Source: Rhinopithecus roxellana (lineage: Eukaryota; Chordata; Mammalia; Primates; Cercopithecidae). Taken from it: a stretch of DNA of 64,000 nucleotides. The notes under the pieces were generated by a model, which saw only the letters and a list, made by a program, of their open reading frames with translations, was not told where the DNA came from and searched no databases. The stretch lies in the NCBI RefSeq assembly GCF_007565055.1, contig NC_044551.1, forward strand, positions 92,720,089 through 92,784,088. Reading direction: 5' to 3'. Shown piece after piece: positions 1 to 13,020 of the stretch (the first letter of the stretch is position 1; each line of letters starts with the position of its first letter). The position numbers and the translations under genes were made by a program.

Positions 1-670
1 ACATGTGTATAATTTCAATATTTATCCTGAGGAGCCCTGATACTTTGTCATTCAAATTCTTTTAGCGAGTGCTAGTCCTTTGCCTAACAGAAAGAAGCTC
101 ACTGCACAATTCCTCTACTTTCCCCCATGAAGATGCTTTAGAAAAAAACACTCCCCTTTCTTCAACAAACATCCTTGTCAATATTCATCACCCACTCTAT
201 CTCTTTTTATCTGTTACCTCTTCCCGCTGAGGACTAAGCTCTGATTTTTTTTATCTTGCCCAAATTCCTATCTAAGGGGTTTGGGGAGTCATGCCCTACA
301 AACCATAAATTCTCATCAGATGGGTTTATTTAGCCCTATATATGGCGATTTACTTTCCAGTTTGACTCTGGCATAACATTATGTGACAAAGAAGAAAGTC
401 AAAATATTTTACCCCAAAACATGTTTTTTTTTGGCCATATTTTGAAATGGTCCTGCAGAGCTGTCCTTTGTGAGGGAAATTTTGCATCTGTAAAGAATCT
501 CTGCTAACATAACTAGACTTTTTATTGCAGGCCCTCCCAATCCTGAAGAGATTAACTGAGAGTCTAGCACCTTTTAAAGGTCTGAATAGGAAACATTTGT
601 CATCTATTGTCTCTAAGGGCAGCCATTATAATAAGACTTCAAAGGAACCTTGGTCTCCACAATCTTTTAC

Positions 671-970
671 CTTCTTTTATTTATTTATTTTTAGATGGGG
701 TCTCACTGTGTCACCAGGCTGCAGTGCAGTGGTGCGATCTTGGCTCACTGCAACCTCCACCTCCTGGGTTCAAGAGATTGTCCTGCCTCAGCCTCCCAAG
801 TAGCTGGGACTACAGGTGCACGCCACCATGCCCAGATAATTTTTGTATTTTCAGTACAGACAGGGTTCCACCATGTTGGCCAGGCTGATCTCAATCTCTT
901 GACCTCATTATCCACCCACTTTGGCCTCCCAAAGTGCTGGGATTACAGGCATCTGCCACTGTGCCTGGCC
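671..970 (-). mobile_element. Alu SINE, antisense
   Basis: On the plus strand the element starts with a T-rich tract and continues into the reverse complement of Alu: gtctcactgtgtcaccagg, then ctcactgcaacctccacctc, then cctcccaaagtgctgggatt, ending at ggcc. Both dimer arms are present, so it is near full length. Short ORFs across it are standard translations of Alu sequence. Confidence 0.95.
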
Positions 971-1009
971 TTTCATAATCTTTCATCCTAACCTGAACAT
1001 TTCCTTTCT

Positions 1010-1350
1010 ATTGATCCCAGGTCTTTAGACAAACTCAACTGTCAACCAGAAAATGTTTAAATTTACCTACAGCCCCCCTCACTCCCTCCTCTCCACCCTT
1101 ACCCCCCACTCCCGCCCCGCCTCACCACCTCTGCACTTTGAGCTGTTCCACTTTTCTGGACCAAATCAATGTATGTGATTGATGTCTCATGCCTCTCTGA
1201 ACTGTATAAAACCAAGTGCACCCTGACAACTTTGGGCACATATTCTGAAGACCTCCTGAGGGCTGTGTCACGGGCCATGGTCATTCATATTTGGCTCAGA
1301 ATAAATCTCTTCAAATATTCTACAGAGTTTGACTCTTTTCGTAGACACCT
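1010..1350 (+). mobile_element. ERV1-type LTR fragment (MER4-like)
   Basis: The 3' half matches the remembered layout of a MER4-group LTR: a pyrimidine/C-rich stretch, gattgatgtctcatgcctct, a TATA box (TATAAA at 1205-1210), cctcctgagggctgtgtcac, then a polyadenylation signal (AATAAA at 1300-1305) and a short R/U5-like tail ending in gagtttgactctttt. The left edge is not sharp. No internal retroviral genes were seen, so it is a solo or partial LTR. It is oriented antisense to CTNND2. The exact subfamily is uncertain. Confidence 0.6.
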
Positions 1351-2877
1351 CCAAGACCAACCAACAGTGAGACTCAGTGAGAGCGAAATACAATTGCAAT
1401 AGTGTTCTGATGGGTTAAGCAAGCTGTCACAGAAGAAGGCGATGCTAACGCCAGGATGTGGTCTCAGCTCAATTAAGGAATATGCAGAGCAGATCACAGA
1501 ATTTCTCCTTGAGTCTCCCACTGTCTATGTTTCCTTAGTTCAGCAGATTAGCAATCTGACCAAAAAGCGAGACCAAAGGTTTGATCTTCAAGAGGGACTG
1601 ATTAGCTCCTCCCAGTACCCGATGCAGCCATATACCAACCCCAGAGTCACTCTGCACATAACACATGCTGTCAGTCAGGGCCTGGGGAAGGGACAAGAGG
1701 GAAGAGCTTATGAAAAATCCTGTTGCCACGATTCAAAAGCAATTCAAAGCAAGCGCCGCCTCACATCCCCTCTATATATCAAAGAGAACACATTTTAAAA
1801 ATCATTCAGGTATTGGTATACGGTAGAGGAGAGTATAAGCAGAGAAGAGCGTTTAAGAAGTGATACGTAGCTTTAATTCAAGAAAAGTAGTTCACCAAAA
1901 TGCAGTGGTAATACTCTAGCATTTTTGCAGAATGGTCAAGGCAGGGTTATAGCTCTAAGTATTAATTTACATATTTCCTGTTTATTTTCCTTCTCCTTTG
2001 CTTGCTCACTGAAATGCTGAAGAAATTCTTTTCTTACTCAACCCACAACTAAACAGAGACACAGCTTCAAAGAAACTATGGGCCAAAGTGCAAGAGGGAA
2101 TATTTGGATGCTGCCTGAAGGATCAGGTTTTCAGGTCCCAGAGGTTAGCCAAGACTGGAGCTGGGAAAAGGTGGTGGGGGGACGTCGGGGGGCGGGAGGG
2201 GAAGCAGCACCTCCAACCCTGTGGTCTAACCAGCTTGGTCACATGTAGACATCCTGAATGGTGAGGGATTTACACACCTTGAGTAGGGTAGGAAACCCTG
2301 TCCCTATTGAAGAATTGAGAGAGTCCCTGGAGGCTTCCCAGACGCCTATACAATTTTCAATGTTATATTTGCGTTTTACTGTTTTCAAGCAGCTCTTTAA
2401 ACCCATCCTCTTGATTAAATTGGTCTTCAAATGTAAGGGGCTTTATTAAGTGGAAAGGTAGAGTCTTTTGCTAAACTGAAGAGGCTCATGATATCTTCAT
2501 CGAAGTGTGTGTCGTGAAAGATTATATTAAAATAATACCACTTGATATTCCTACTCTCTCTCTATACAGTATTTGCAACAATTTAAGCTGCATTTTCACT
2601 CTAGGGATCAATGACATTAGTGGCAATGTTGGCTGAAGTTGGCTGTTCCATTAGCAGCAACTATCTATTACACAAATAATATCAAGAGGAAGTTTGGGTC
2701 AGCAATTTCTGGAACAAATTTTTTGTCTTCTCTAATCAGAGAATGGAATATCTCAGAGGAAAAATACTCTTAGGTTTAAACTTTAATAATTATGAACTAT
2801 TTCAAAACTGGAAGAAGACAATTTTTCAAAAGATTAGCAGGCAATTTTTATTTATGGTGGGTTTCACAGAATCAAAT

Positions 2878-3010
2878 CAGTGGTTCTCAACCTCAGCTAT
2901 ACTTCAGCATCCCTCAGGGAGCCTCAAAACAAGTACTCATATCTAGGCGGCTCTGGGTCAGGCTCAGGTGATTCCAGTGTGCATCCAACTTTAAGAATGG
3001 TGGTCTTTAA
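2878..3010 (+). mobile_element. hAT-Charlie MITE fragment (MER5/MER20-like)
   Basis: It starts cagtggttctcaacctcag, the typical terminal inverted repeat of MER5/MER20-class hAT elements. The family-like motif gtcaggctcaggtgattcca follows near the far end. The right terminal repeat is not clearly preserved. Confidence 0.5.
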
Positions 3011-3264
3011 AAAGGACTTTTTGTCTGCTTCGGTTTGCATAGTAAAAATAAAGCATGTAGTTCTGATTTTATAAGTTTGTGATAGTGGTGTGTTCAAGTT
3101 AGGGAAAGAGAGTGAGGGTAAGTAGGTCTCAGTTATAAAAGATGCTCTGGTATAGGTTTTAATGGCAAACTGATTTAAATTACTTAGGAAATCTATGTAT
3201 GACAACAAAAAATTTGGTTTATAAAACCACAATATTATGACTTCGACCTATTATGCATTCCAAC

Positions 3265-3400
3265 ATAACTTAATAAGAATCTGCTAGACGACAGAACAGA
3301 TCCGTTCTGGGGGTTATAGTAACAAAGAAGGAAGACGCTGTCTGTGTTCCCACAGAGCTCATATTCTAGCAGAACAGTAACTCTGCAACAAGGATCTTCA
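3265..3400 (-). mobile_element. L2-like fragment, antisense
   Basis: Weak resemblance to the reverse complement of the L2 3' end: a tctgctagacgacagaacag stretch, then ggggttatagtaacaaagaa and cccacagagctcatattcta, which correspond to the L2 antisense order (size line, aagatgaataaga, gccctcaaggagctcaca). Heavily diverged. Confidence 0.35.
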
Positions 3401-3978
3401 TCACAACATTAACACAATGCTAGGCATAGTGGGGCTTTCAAAAGAAGCACAAAAAGTAAAAGTAAGAATCGAGAAAGGTATTGTTCTTATTCCTAAAGAG
3501 TGACCAGGTTAGATGAGGAGATGACACGACTCACATGAGTCATCGTGAACTTACATGAGTGTTGTACACAGCATTCCTTAAATCCCTTACGTGCCAAACT
3601 TGGGGGGTATACAGATTAACACAAAAAAGTGTAAATAGGGCAAAAGTAAATAAATCCAGAGTACTCACAGAAGCTTGTAAAAAGGGTAGGGCCTGAATTT
3701 GTCTTGGAAGACAGGTTAGGAGTAGATAGGAAAGGAGGTGAAAGAGCCATCAGGGTGGGGAAATGGCTGCTGTGAGCCATCTTAGTGAGTTACAATGAAA
3801 ATGTTATCTGTAGGGACAGAGGAGAGAGTGTCCAATTGGAAAGGAGGCTGTGAACTCAGAAATGGTACATATTGAGGATAGATAGAGACAGTGGACGTAA
3901 AATTGTAAAATTATACAAGGCCTGAAAAATATAGGTAGTGCAATGATCCAAAAAGCTGGCAGCTGAGCTTCACAGCAG

Positions 3979-4035
3979 AGAGGGAAAAAAAGGAGAGAGA
4001 GAGAGAGAGGGAGAAAGAGAGAGCGAGAGAAAGAG
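3979..4035. repeat. (GA)n purine tract
   Basis: Imperfect GA/GAAA/GAGC dinucleotide-rich sequence of about 55 bp; every base is a purine except one C. Confidence 0.9.
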
Positions 4036-4329
4036 ATCTTATATGGCTCAGAAAACTGATAACTGGGCAATAGTATACGGAGTATAGAGAAATCTTTGGA
4101 ATCTATAGGTGCTCACCTTCTGAGCCTAATTGCAGATTAAATACTGATCATGCTCTTGAAACATTTGAATTCAGTGGTAAACTGAATTTAACTGAAGCTA
4201 CAACGGGGCTGAGTTTAATTAAAGCCCAGACATAGTTAAAGCATGCATTAGATTGACTCAGCCCTCTACCTTAGGAAACCCATGGATGAAATGAGGTGCT
4301 TTTTAGGAGGAAGGAATTACTGACCTCAG

Positions 4330-5235
4330 TCTATTCAAATCTTTCAACATAAAACATCTGGCATACAATAACAAATCACAAGACTTGCAAAGAAGTAAGA
4401 CAATATGACCAAAAATTAAGAGAAACTAAATTTATCATAGGCAAATCCACAATAATATAGATGTTAGAATATGTAGATAAGGACTTTATCTGTGATATAT
4501 TTGTTAAATTATCTAGTGAGATAATGGACAACATGCATGAAAAAAATTAAATTCAGCAGAGAAATGGAAACTATAAGAAATAACCAAATTGAAATTCTAG
4601 AATTGGAAAATACAGTATCAGACAGGAAGGATTTATATAATGGCCTTTATAAAGGATTGAAAATAGCACATGGAAGGACCAGTGAGTTTAAAGATAGATT
4701 ACTAGAAATTATCAAAACTAAAGCAAAAAGTGAAAATGAAGAATAAAAAAGTCTTAAACAGAGGCTATAAGACCTACCTGCAGGATAGTATCATGTAGTG
4801 TAATACACATCTAATTGAATTCCCAGAAAGACAGGGAAGTGAGATAGGGGTAGAGGAAATACGAGAATCAATAATGATCAAGTATCTTAAAAGCAGGTAG
4901 TATAAAAACACATACTCAGGAAACAACAGTAACAACTGACTTCTCATCAAAAGCTATGGAAACCGTAAGACAATAGAGCAATATCTTTGAAGTGCTGAAA
5001 AAAAAATATTCTCAGAATTCTACTAAGTAGAGATATCCTTTGTGGATGGAGGCAACTAAAGACATTTTCAAAATGGTACAAAGCTGAGAGAATTTATCTT
5101 CAGCAGACCTGCACTATAAAAAGTGCTGAACGGGTTTCTTCAGGCAGAAGGGAAATTATATCAGGTTTATACAAGTTTATCCTGGATTGCAGGAAGAAAT
5201 GAAGAGCACCTGAAATAAAATGGAGGAGAGGTCTT
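4330..5235 (+). mobile_element. Old L1/HAL1 fragment covering 5' region to ORF1
   Basis: Sense-strand remnant of the ORF1 region of an ancient L1 (L1M or half-L1/HAL1). The track from tggcatacaataacaaatca (4351 on) through ggaaactataagaaataacc resembles the coiled-coil part of old ORF1. The stretch from aactgacttctcatcaaaag (4936 on) through agcagacctgcactataaaa to ttcttcaggcagaagg resembles the ORF1 C-terminal domain and its stop region. A 69-codon open stretch at 4537-4746 is a decayed ORF1 piece. Several frameshifts and stops make it non-functional. L1M and HAL1 cannot be told apart by eye. Confidence 0.65.
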
Positions 5236-5250
5236 AGATATAGTGTGTAT

Positions 5251-5422
5251 ACGGAGAGGGAAAAGGAGGAGTGCGCAGGGGAGGGGAAGAAGGAGAAGGA
5301 AGGGAAGGGAGGGGAGAGGAGAGGGGGAGAGGACAAAAAGATCCAGGACACAGCAGTGACGTAAAGTGGAGAAGACGAGGGCAAAGAAGGGAGAAAAATG
5401 GAGAAGGAAAAGAGTAGGACGA
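5251..5422. repeat. Purine-rich low-complexity tract
   Basis: A long GGA/GAA/GGGA-rich segment follows directly after the L1/HAL1 fragment, densest at 5251-5340. The 108-codon ORF on its complement is pure low-complexity Ser/Pro/Phe and is not coding. Confidence 0.8.
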
Positions 5423-5578
5423 ACACTAGGAAAGTTTTATCCTAGGAACCAAAATACGTGAATGTGCCAAATGCTGCTGGAAGGTTCCAGCAAGTTTGGA
5501 AGAGAGACATACCTAATGCACTAAGAAGCACAAAGGCTCTTGGGGGCCTCAATAAAAATTTTTATTAAGAAAAAAATC

Positions 5579-5890
5579 TGGGCTGGACACAGTGGCTCAC
5601 ACCTGTAATCCCAGCACTTTGGGAGGTTGAGGCGGGCAGATGGCTTAAGGTTGGGAGTTCAAGACCAGTCTGGCCAGCATGGCAACACCTTGTCTCTACT
5701 ATGAATATAAAAATTAGCCAGGCATGGTGGCCCAGATACCCAGGTGGCTGAGGCATGAGAATCGTTTGAATCCCAGAGGCTGAGGTTGCAGTGAGCTGAG
5801 ATTGCATTACTGTACCCCTGAGTGACAGAGCTTGAGTGACAGAGTGAAACCCTGTCTCAAAAAATGTTTTCTAAAAAAAGAAAAAAAATT
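5579..5890 (+). mobile_element. Alu SINE
   Basis: Starts ggctggacacagtggctcac, has ggagttcaagaccagtctgg, a mid A-rich linker and a right arm, and ends in an interrupted A-rich tail. It is fairly diverged, with a short tandem repeat (gagtgacagagcttgagtga) near the 3' end. Near full length. Confidence 0.95.
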
Positions 5891-8800
5891 GAGGCAGCAG
5901 AGTTCATTTTGTGTCATTCACATCAGGAAACACTGACTAGTCTGTAATTGGAGTACTTTGCAAAGGTAAGCGTGGCAGTACTGATGTGGGAGAGGGGAGG
6001 GAGTGCAGACTGGGTAAAAAGGGATGGAAGGCAGGAACCCCCATAGGGTGCTATGTGTGTGTCCTGGGCTTGCCATGCTATGGGCTAAAACTGAAAAGTA
6101 AAACGCAGAGGGGTAGTAAAGAGAACTCAAGAAACTCCTTGGCAAAGTATCAATAAGAGACTATACTTGGTTTACTCACTTGGGATAAAGAAAAGGAAGA
6201 AAAGAAGACAATAAAAGTTTCTGTTCATTTCTATCACTGAGACAAGAAGGCCAAGTACAAAGCGGGGTTTGTGTTCGGATCTGAGGAAGAAAGGAGATGG
6301 TGACTTGAAAATTAAACTTACTGAGTTTCTGACATTTGAAGAGGAATAAGGTCACTCACATAGACACTGGGGGTATTAGTCTGTGGAGTTAATAGTCAAT
6401 TAAAATGTAATACCACTAGCTTCTATTCCATCACTATAACTTTCCTTTCTGACCAATAAATTAGACCAATAAATTGAGACTGTTCAAGTCTCAAGGTGAG
6501 GACCACAGAGATTTTTATCTTTTGATCTGTCTTGAGCTTTGAATAACCTCTAATGTTAATGTTGCAATATTAGTGAGTTTTAATTAAAAGTAACACACTG
6601 CACATTAACACATACGTGCAGCAGCCCAGGCTATAATGCCTCCAGTTCAGTTGCCTCTATCAAATGATAAGAAAGATACACTTCGGGTTTAAAGGCTATT
6701 ACATGCTTAGGAAATAAGCCACCCTATGCTTCAAATCCATTCATTTTACCTGACATTGCTTAAATACATTATAATACAAGAAATTGAATAGGAAAATTTT
6801 GTTTTAACTTAAAAAAACCAAGCTTCCCAAATGGACAGTGCATTGTTATGAACTTTCTGGTTATGAGAGAAACAATGTCTGAATTTCAGCTAATTTTCTT
6901 GAATGAACTTTCAGGACATTTTCATGAGGAGCTGTTGGGAATTGCTTGATTCTCTCACTCAATGTCCCTTTGACTGGAGTCTGGCAGGATGAACAACATG
7001 AGCTTTTTTCTTCTTCAGGCAATCGGTTGGGGAGCAGAATCTGTGCCTACTGCTTGTGCCAGGTCACAGACCAGCATCCCTCATCCGGCCTCAGGCTGCC
7101 CAGACACTGGCGGGGCTGCATCTCTAGGCTTCTGTCTCCTTCCTGGTTTCCTGGTGTATGCCCGGAGGACTTGCGGTGCCCTTCCTGCTAGACTGGTGTC
7201 CCCTCCCTGCTGTCTGCCTCCTTCTCTTCTGCCTTATGTGCCCCCCAGGGCAGCACCACTGGCCCATCTGATTGATGGCACCAGCCTGGAGCCTTCCTTT
7301 TAGCTGAAACCCAATTACAGCCATCCTTGTCTGCTCCGTAATTTTTTGAGATCCAGTATAACAAATATAATCAAACATCAGCCAGGACAAGTTAAAGAGA
7401 ATTCATCTTTAAACTTTTAAACTCTTTTCTAATCCATTACTTTTTAGTATTCAAGAGTAAAAATAATAATTTCTTTCCACCTGATTGAGACTTTTGTTTT
7501 CAACAAGGAGAGAAGATAGCAGTCCACACATAGAAGGGAATTCAATGTAAAAACATTATCCTGTGAAAGTCTCTTTTCTATTTTTATATTCTCAAGATTT
7601 GGTTGTGGTATTTGAGGAGAGCCATTTCATTTCTCATGCATCCTGTTCTCTAAAGCTTTTCTTCGGAAACTGTTTGGCCAGGCATAAAATGAATACCTAA
7701 ACAGTCCAGATAAAGTTAGGTCAGCTCTCCCTCTCTTGCTCTCTTTCTTTGAGGTCTCTAAGCCTTTGGGCAGAAGTCCTAAATTTGAATCAACTGGAAA
7801 TGTTTCAATTTTGCCTTTTTTCCCACATGGAATATATCCAAGGGACAAATCATTAATTATTATTTAATAAAATAATTATTGGCTTTTCAATTTATTTACA
7901 AGTTCCCTTTTAAGGAATTCTTATCTTCCAGACCCAGCTGCCAAAATTCCCTAACAGGTGTCCCAAGTTAATTAACAAAGAACCCATGGCTTCACCGAAA
8001 AGGGAGGCAGCCTTCATGAAATTAGGTTCTGGGGTTTAGGAGATGGGAGCTGCAATAGGCACCTAATCTGAAGATACAATGTTCGAGCCAAAGTACAGAG
8101 CTTGCCTTCTGCCTAAAATGTGGCTTGTGAAATCAAGTTATTAAAACAATCCAGCAGAGAAGCAGAGAGAGCTCCAACAAATCACCTTGCCTAAGAAATC
8201 AGGTTTCTTTTTAAAATACTAATTGAAATTGCAAGTGTTCTAATTAAAACGACATCTGTCTGGGTCTGAAGAAACATGTTTCAAAAAGCAGAGAAGATGT
8301 GTCTCTAAAATTTCCTCATATCTACTTAATAAAGTGAACTTACATATTTCCAGTACTAAAAACAGCATGTTGCCTTCCTGGGTTGCACTGGCATTTCCAC
8401 AGCCTTGTAGCTTTCCCTGGACGGAGGTGGGATTTGTCCAGGCTCAAGAACACAAGTAAAGATGGTGCCTGTGGTGATCAGTGACCCTCAAGAGTCTGTT
8501 CCCCTGAATGGAGTGCCCATATCCCAGAGTGTTTTGTCACGTGCCAGTCATTAGCATGCGATGCAAAATAATAAAACACAGAGGCAACCATTTTAAGTGA
8601 TAGCAATCTAAATGTTTTTTAGAGCCCTCTGTTTTTCAGTTTTGCCAGCAGACAATGGGGATGCAATGTGATACTGTGAGCACGGAGAGGATACTGACTC
8701 GGGTGCGTTTCAATCCTAGATTGCGGAATTTAGACCGACTTTGAGGAATGATGTCCTGAGTATCATTTGTAACCGTTTGTCATGGAAGTGGAGACATGGC

Positions 8801-10299
8801 TATCAGGATCTGTTCATTCCCCAGCTCATGCTCTGGTCATCGAGGGTTTGGTTAACAGGTATCTCAAAGCTTCGATGAAGAGCAGTGTTTCCAGGTTTAG
8901 AATTCCCAGGTTCCGTTGCGAGATGAGTAAATAAAAGAAAATCTTTATAAAGCTTTATATCTAACATTCAGGACAGTATTGATATAAGGAAGATTTTCCC
9001 TGTTCTCCCCACCCCTCACTCCAGTTCTCCAAAGGAAAACACATTTCTCACTAAGTAAAGACCTGGCATGGAGGAAGGAGTATTGTAATTCTATGGGTAT
9101 CAGCATTTTCTTTATTCCGTCTTTATTTTCACTCAAAGACAGAACATTTTTATGTTGTTCTTTAAATATCACCAGGAATCTTTGTCCAGAAACAGTCTTT
9201 ACAATGTGCAGATCAAATCTTTTATTTGAATATTTAAAACATTTTGGCAAGTAAAGGAAGCTTGAAAGGATGGCCCTAATTCCCCCTGCCCACTCCTGAC
9301 CTCCTTAACCCCCCAAATGAAAGAAAAGGATGATCTAAAGACCCATGTGGGGAAAGGAATAGCAATGATTTTTACTACTTAAAAAAGAAAAAACTCCCAG
9401 GCAAGAAACTACCCTTATTTTGTTCCTCATTTCATTCACGTGGAAAATCATGAGTTGTGTGCTGCTTGCTATACAGGGGGGCGCTGTGTAGTGCCCTTCC
9501 CTTCCATCTCTCCTGGTGGATGCCTGTGTTTGGGAAGCAGCAGATTCCCCCTAGGAAATGGTCCTATCCTGACTCCAGAGAAGGTCAGATCCTGTCTTGT
9601 GCTCCTTTTGAGGTTGGAATGGGGAGAGAGGGCATTGCCTGGACAGAAGCTCAGCTAGTTGGTAAAGTGAAAAGAAAGCCCAATGTGAAAAGTGGATTAT
9701 AGAATAGGAACATATGAGGGTGTCAGTCAAAGGAAGATTCATACACATCCTCCCCAATGTGGTGAAGCAGCCATCCCAATGGGAGCAGAATGTAGGGAAA
9801 CAGTCCTGCAAAGCACAGGAGGATGAGGCCAAAGGATGATGGCAAACTGGGAAAGGGCCAGGCTCACGACACAGAGGATAGGCCCTTCTCTTCAGCCTCA
9901 GGAGGGTGCTGAGAGGATGCTCGCAGCATCCCAGCCCTGGCTCGCCTGCTGGAAACTGTGGCAAGCCGCCACCACCAGGGCAGTCAGGGGAAGGGCTCTG
10001 CGAGCTCTGCCAGTACCCGCAGGGATGCAGTGGCCCCGCCAACACGAAGCTTTGGCAGTGATTGAATCGCACACAGAAAGCATTACTATTTCCTTCCCAA
10101 TCTCAAGCCTCTTCCACAGTGGCAGCAGAATGAGTTTGATTAGAGTCTGGATTTGAGAGAGCATCTAAGCTGTATTTCTTTCCTCTGTTCCCTGGACACC
10201 GTAGAAAGAGACAGACACGGACATCCCCCTACCCCTTCCTCTATTTGGATTCCCCAGACCTCCTCCAGATCTGCTCTTTGAATAAATACACTGTGTTAT

Positions 10300-10620
10300 T
10301 TATCCACCAGTTAATTCATTCATCAACTACATACCGAGTGCTTGTTATGAGAATAGCAAAGTGCTAGACACTCTCAGACATAAAAATAAATACATCACCT
10401 GATGCCTGCTTATTGTTTCCTTTGGGGAAGACATGCATACACAAAAAAACATAAGAGACAATGTGAGGATAAAATTCACACGATGGAAATCCAAAATAAG
10501 CGAGAAGGTTTCTTATCAAATAGGTGCTGCCCACTTCATCTCTGGGTGCAGGGAGTAGCCTTTATCAGGAAAGGCCACTGCAAGGTGGGCATTGAATGGT
10601 GATGGCAGGTAGTAAATGCA
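10300..10620 (-). mobile_element. L2 LINE fragment, antisense
   Basis: Antisense of an L2 3' end: attcattcatcaactacata then gagtgcttgttatgagaata, the L2 tail read backwards. Further on, gcctttatcaggaaaggcca matches the antisense pattern of the L2 3' UTR (recorded by memory as gaaggcttcctgga). Strongly diverged. Confidence 0.45.
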
Positions 10621-11454
10621 GGCTCATGTATGCTTTAAGTGTTGGCTTCTTTGAGTTTGTTTGTTGGCAGAGAGGATGGGATTTGCCTAAAATAAAGGTC
10701 TGCCATCTACACCAGGAACTGTCCACGTGCTGAAATGGGTGGCATTTTGCTAAACTTTTTGTTGAAGCAATACAATATTGTTTGCTCTTTTCACTGAAGC
10801 TAATTATTATCATTCCTTTTTTAAACCTTCCATACTCAGAAGGATAATTAACATTTTTTGAAGGTTGCAAAGAAATGTATGGATGTGCATTAACCTTGGC
10901 TACTATTCCATGCCAGTAGGAAGAAAACAAAGATCTATCTATAGCGTACTTATCGCTGGTTCCCAGAGACAGACACATAACTGTGGAAATAGCCCAAATA
11001 GAAAGCCAAGGGAGAGGCAAAGCGTGTTACATTCTGCTAATGCTACTGTATGATTCTCATTAGACCTCATGGGATAGCGTGATTATTGTTCAATAGCCTA
11101 TTTAGAGTTTCCCTGATAATGGAGTCTAAGAAAGATGAACGATTCCTTAGTTGCAACTGTGGTAGCCTGTCTCCCCCAACCTCTAACTAAAAGAATGATC
11201 TAAGAAGAATTCTGTTTTAAACTGAAAATCCAGAACCAATGATGGAAAAGAACTGGATTCTTTCTGAAATCCTGAATGTCTGCATGCATCTAGTAAATTT
11301 ATGGGGAAAACAAACTGCCTGTTTAATTCTTGGCTTTTTAAATAGAAAACCCCTTTTTAAAGTTAATGTTTTATTTAATTTCCTTAATGTTTTGCTGACT
11401 TGGGGGTCATTTTAAGATGATGACCAGGCAGGAAATATTTGTTTCAGTCACTTT

Positions 11455-12440
11455 TTTTCCAGCAAATATTTATTAAGTCCCTACTATGGATTGGACATTG
11501 TTCTAGGCACATGAGATATGCCAGCAAAGAAACAAGAGAACTCTCTGCTCTTAACAGGCTTACCTTACAGTGGAGAAAGATGGGAAAAAAAAACCAAGAT
11601 GAATAAGTAATACGTTTATTAGAAGGTAATTGGGGCTGTGGAGAAAATTAAGCAGGGAAAGGAGCTGAGGGTAAGATTTTAAGTATGGTGGCCAGAAAAG
11701 CTTCTCTGGGAAAGACGTGAGTGAAGTGAGGACTGAGCTGCATAAACGCCAAGAGGAAGAGACTCCAGGCAAAGGAAGCAGCAACTTTAAATTCCCTGAG
11801 GCAGGATCTCAGAGCATGTAATACAGGAATCACAGTCAACCAGTGACCGAAGAAAATTTATTGATTTTAAGAGGACTAGGTGGGGTTGGAGAGGTCATAG
11901 GGAGCTTCCACATCTGCCCTGAAAAGACTTGATTTTACACTGAGATGAGGAGGGTTTGGTGTGGAGGAGTAACATGCTCTGACTAAGGTTTCAACAGGAT
12001 GATCTGGTTGCCACTGCAATAGGAGACCATCTAAGGTGAAGGAAGCATAGGGAGACTAGGTAAGGGGGGGCACAGGAATAAGCCAGGAGAGAGATGATGG
12101 GAGTTTTGGACCAGAGAGAAAGCAATGAAGATGAAAAGAAGTGTCGGAGATTGGGAAAACTCAGAAGGACAACCAGATTTGTTGACAGATTAGGTATGAG
12201 GTGGATTGCATGAGTCAAAGAGGGTGCCAAGGTGTCTGTCCTGGGCCCCTGCAAGAATAACTGGTCATTTTCTGGGGGAAGACTGTGGAAGGGTCAGGTC
12301 TGGGAGAGACCTTGGTTGTGGACATGCTATATTTAAGACACTCATAAGACATCCAGTGGAGAGGATGAGCAGACAGACACTGAACACAGGATCTGAGGTT
12401 CATGCCGGAGATACCTGTTTGGAGTAACCAGAATACAGAT
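11455..12440 (-). mobile_element. Ancient LINE fragment (probably L2), antisense
   Basis: About 1 kb of diverged repeat. The start (agcaaatatttattaagtcc, tctaggcac) is the antisense L2-tail motif. Later blocks match the antisense order I remember from L2-like elements: aggcaggatctcagagcatg, aacaggatgatctggttgcc, aataagccaggagagagatg, agacatccagtggagaggat. It has no intact ORF. The family name is from memory; a CR1/L3 origin is possible. Confidence 0.45.
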
Positions 12441-12959
12441 GATCTTCAATGTCATGAAACCATATGATGTCACCCTAGCCTTCTGTGAGAGGTGACAGAC
12501 AGGAGAGGAGAGGAGGTCCAAGATTAACCTTTCACTGTTCTTCATTCAAAGTCACTGCAGCTTTCTTCTGTGTATGAAGTTCTATATACCATCTTCCTAC
12601 AAAAACCACTTGGGTACAGCATTTAAGGTAAAATAGTTAGTAAAAGTCACATTTCCTCTCTCTTAAATACAATCCAATGTTGTTCTTGCTAAATTCTGCT
12701 CTTCTCAGTCAAGAAAAAAAATGTACTGATTTCATAAACCTGTGACTTAGATATTTTTCCTTCTACTTTTAAATGACTGGCTTCATTTTCTGTCTGGTGA
12801 CATTTGATAGTAAAGGTTTAGTTGAACACAGGCAGTATAGTGGTCTAAATGTTCCTGTCTCTGAGAGAAGACTAGATAACTGGCTTTTGAGAAAGAAGAG
12901 ATGCCTAGGAGCTGGCAAACCAATCAACAGTTCACTATTTTGTTATATTGTAATCCACC

Positions 12960-12970
12960 AAAAAAAAAAA

Positions 12971-13003
<33 letters not shown>

Positions 13004-13020
13004 CACACAATACACAATAC
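12960..13020. repeat. A-run followed by (CA)n
   Basis: An uninterrupted run of 28 A (12960-12987) leads into an imperfect CA/CAAA tract (acacacacacacaaacacac and acaatac units). No Alu or L1 body is visible to its left. Likely length-polymorphic. Confidence 0.9.

Noticed and set aside
4537..4746. Small coiled-coil-like gene
   Set aside because: It is a decayed ORF1 segment of an old L1/HAL1 element.
9551..10072. 173-codon minus-strand ORF
   Set aside because: No family resemblance and several overlapping ORFs on both strands; random open frame in GC-richer DNA.
11455..12440. Processed pseudogene
   Set aside because: Block order matches an ancient antisense LINE and no protein-like frame is found.
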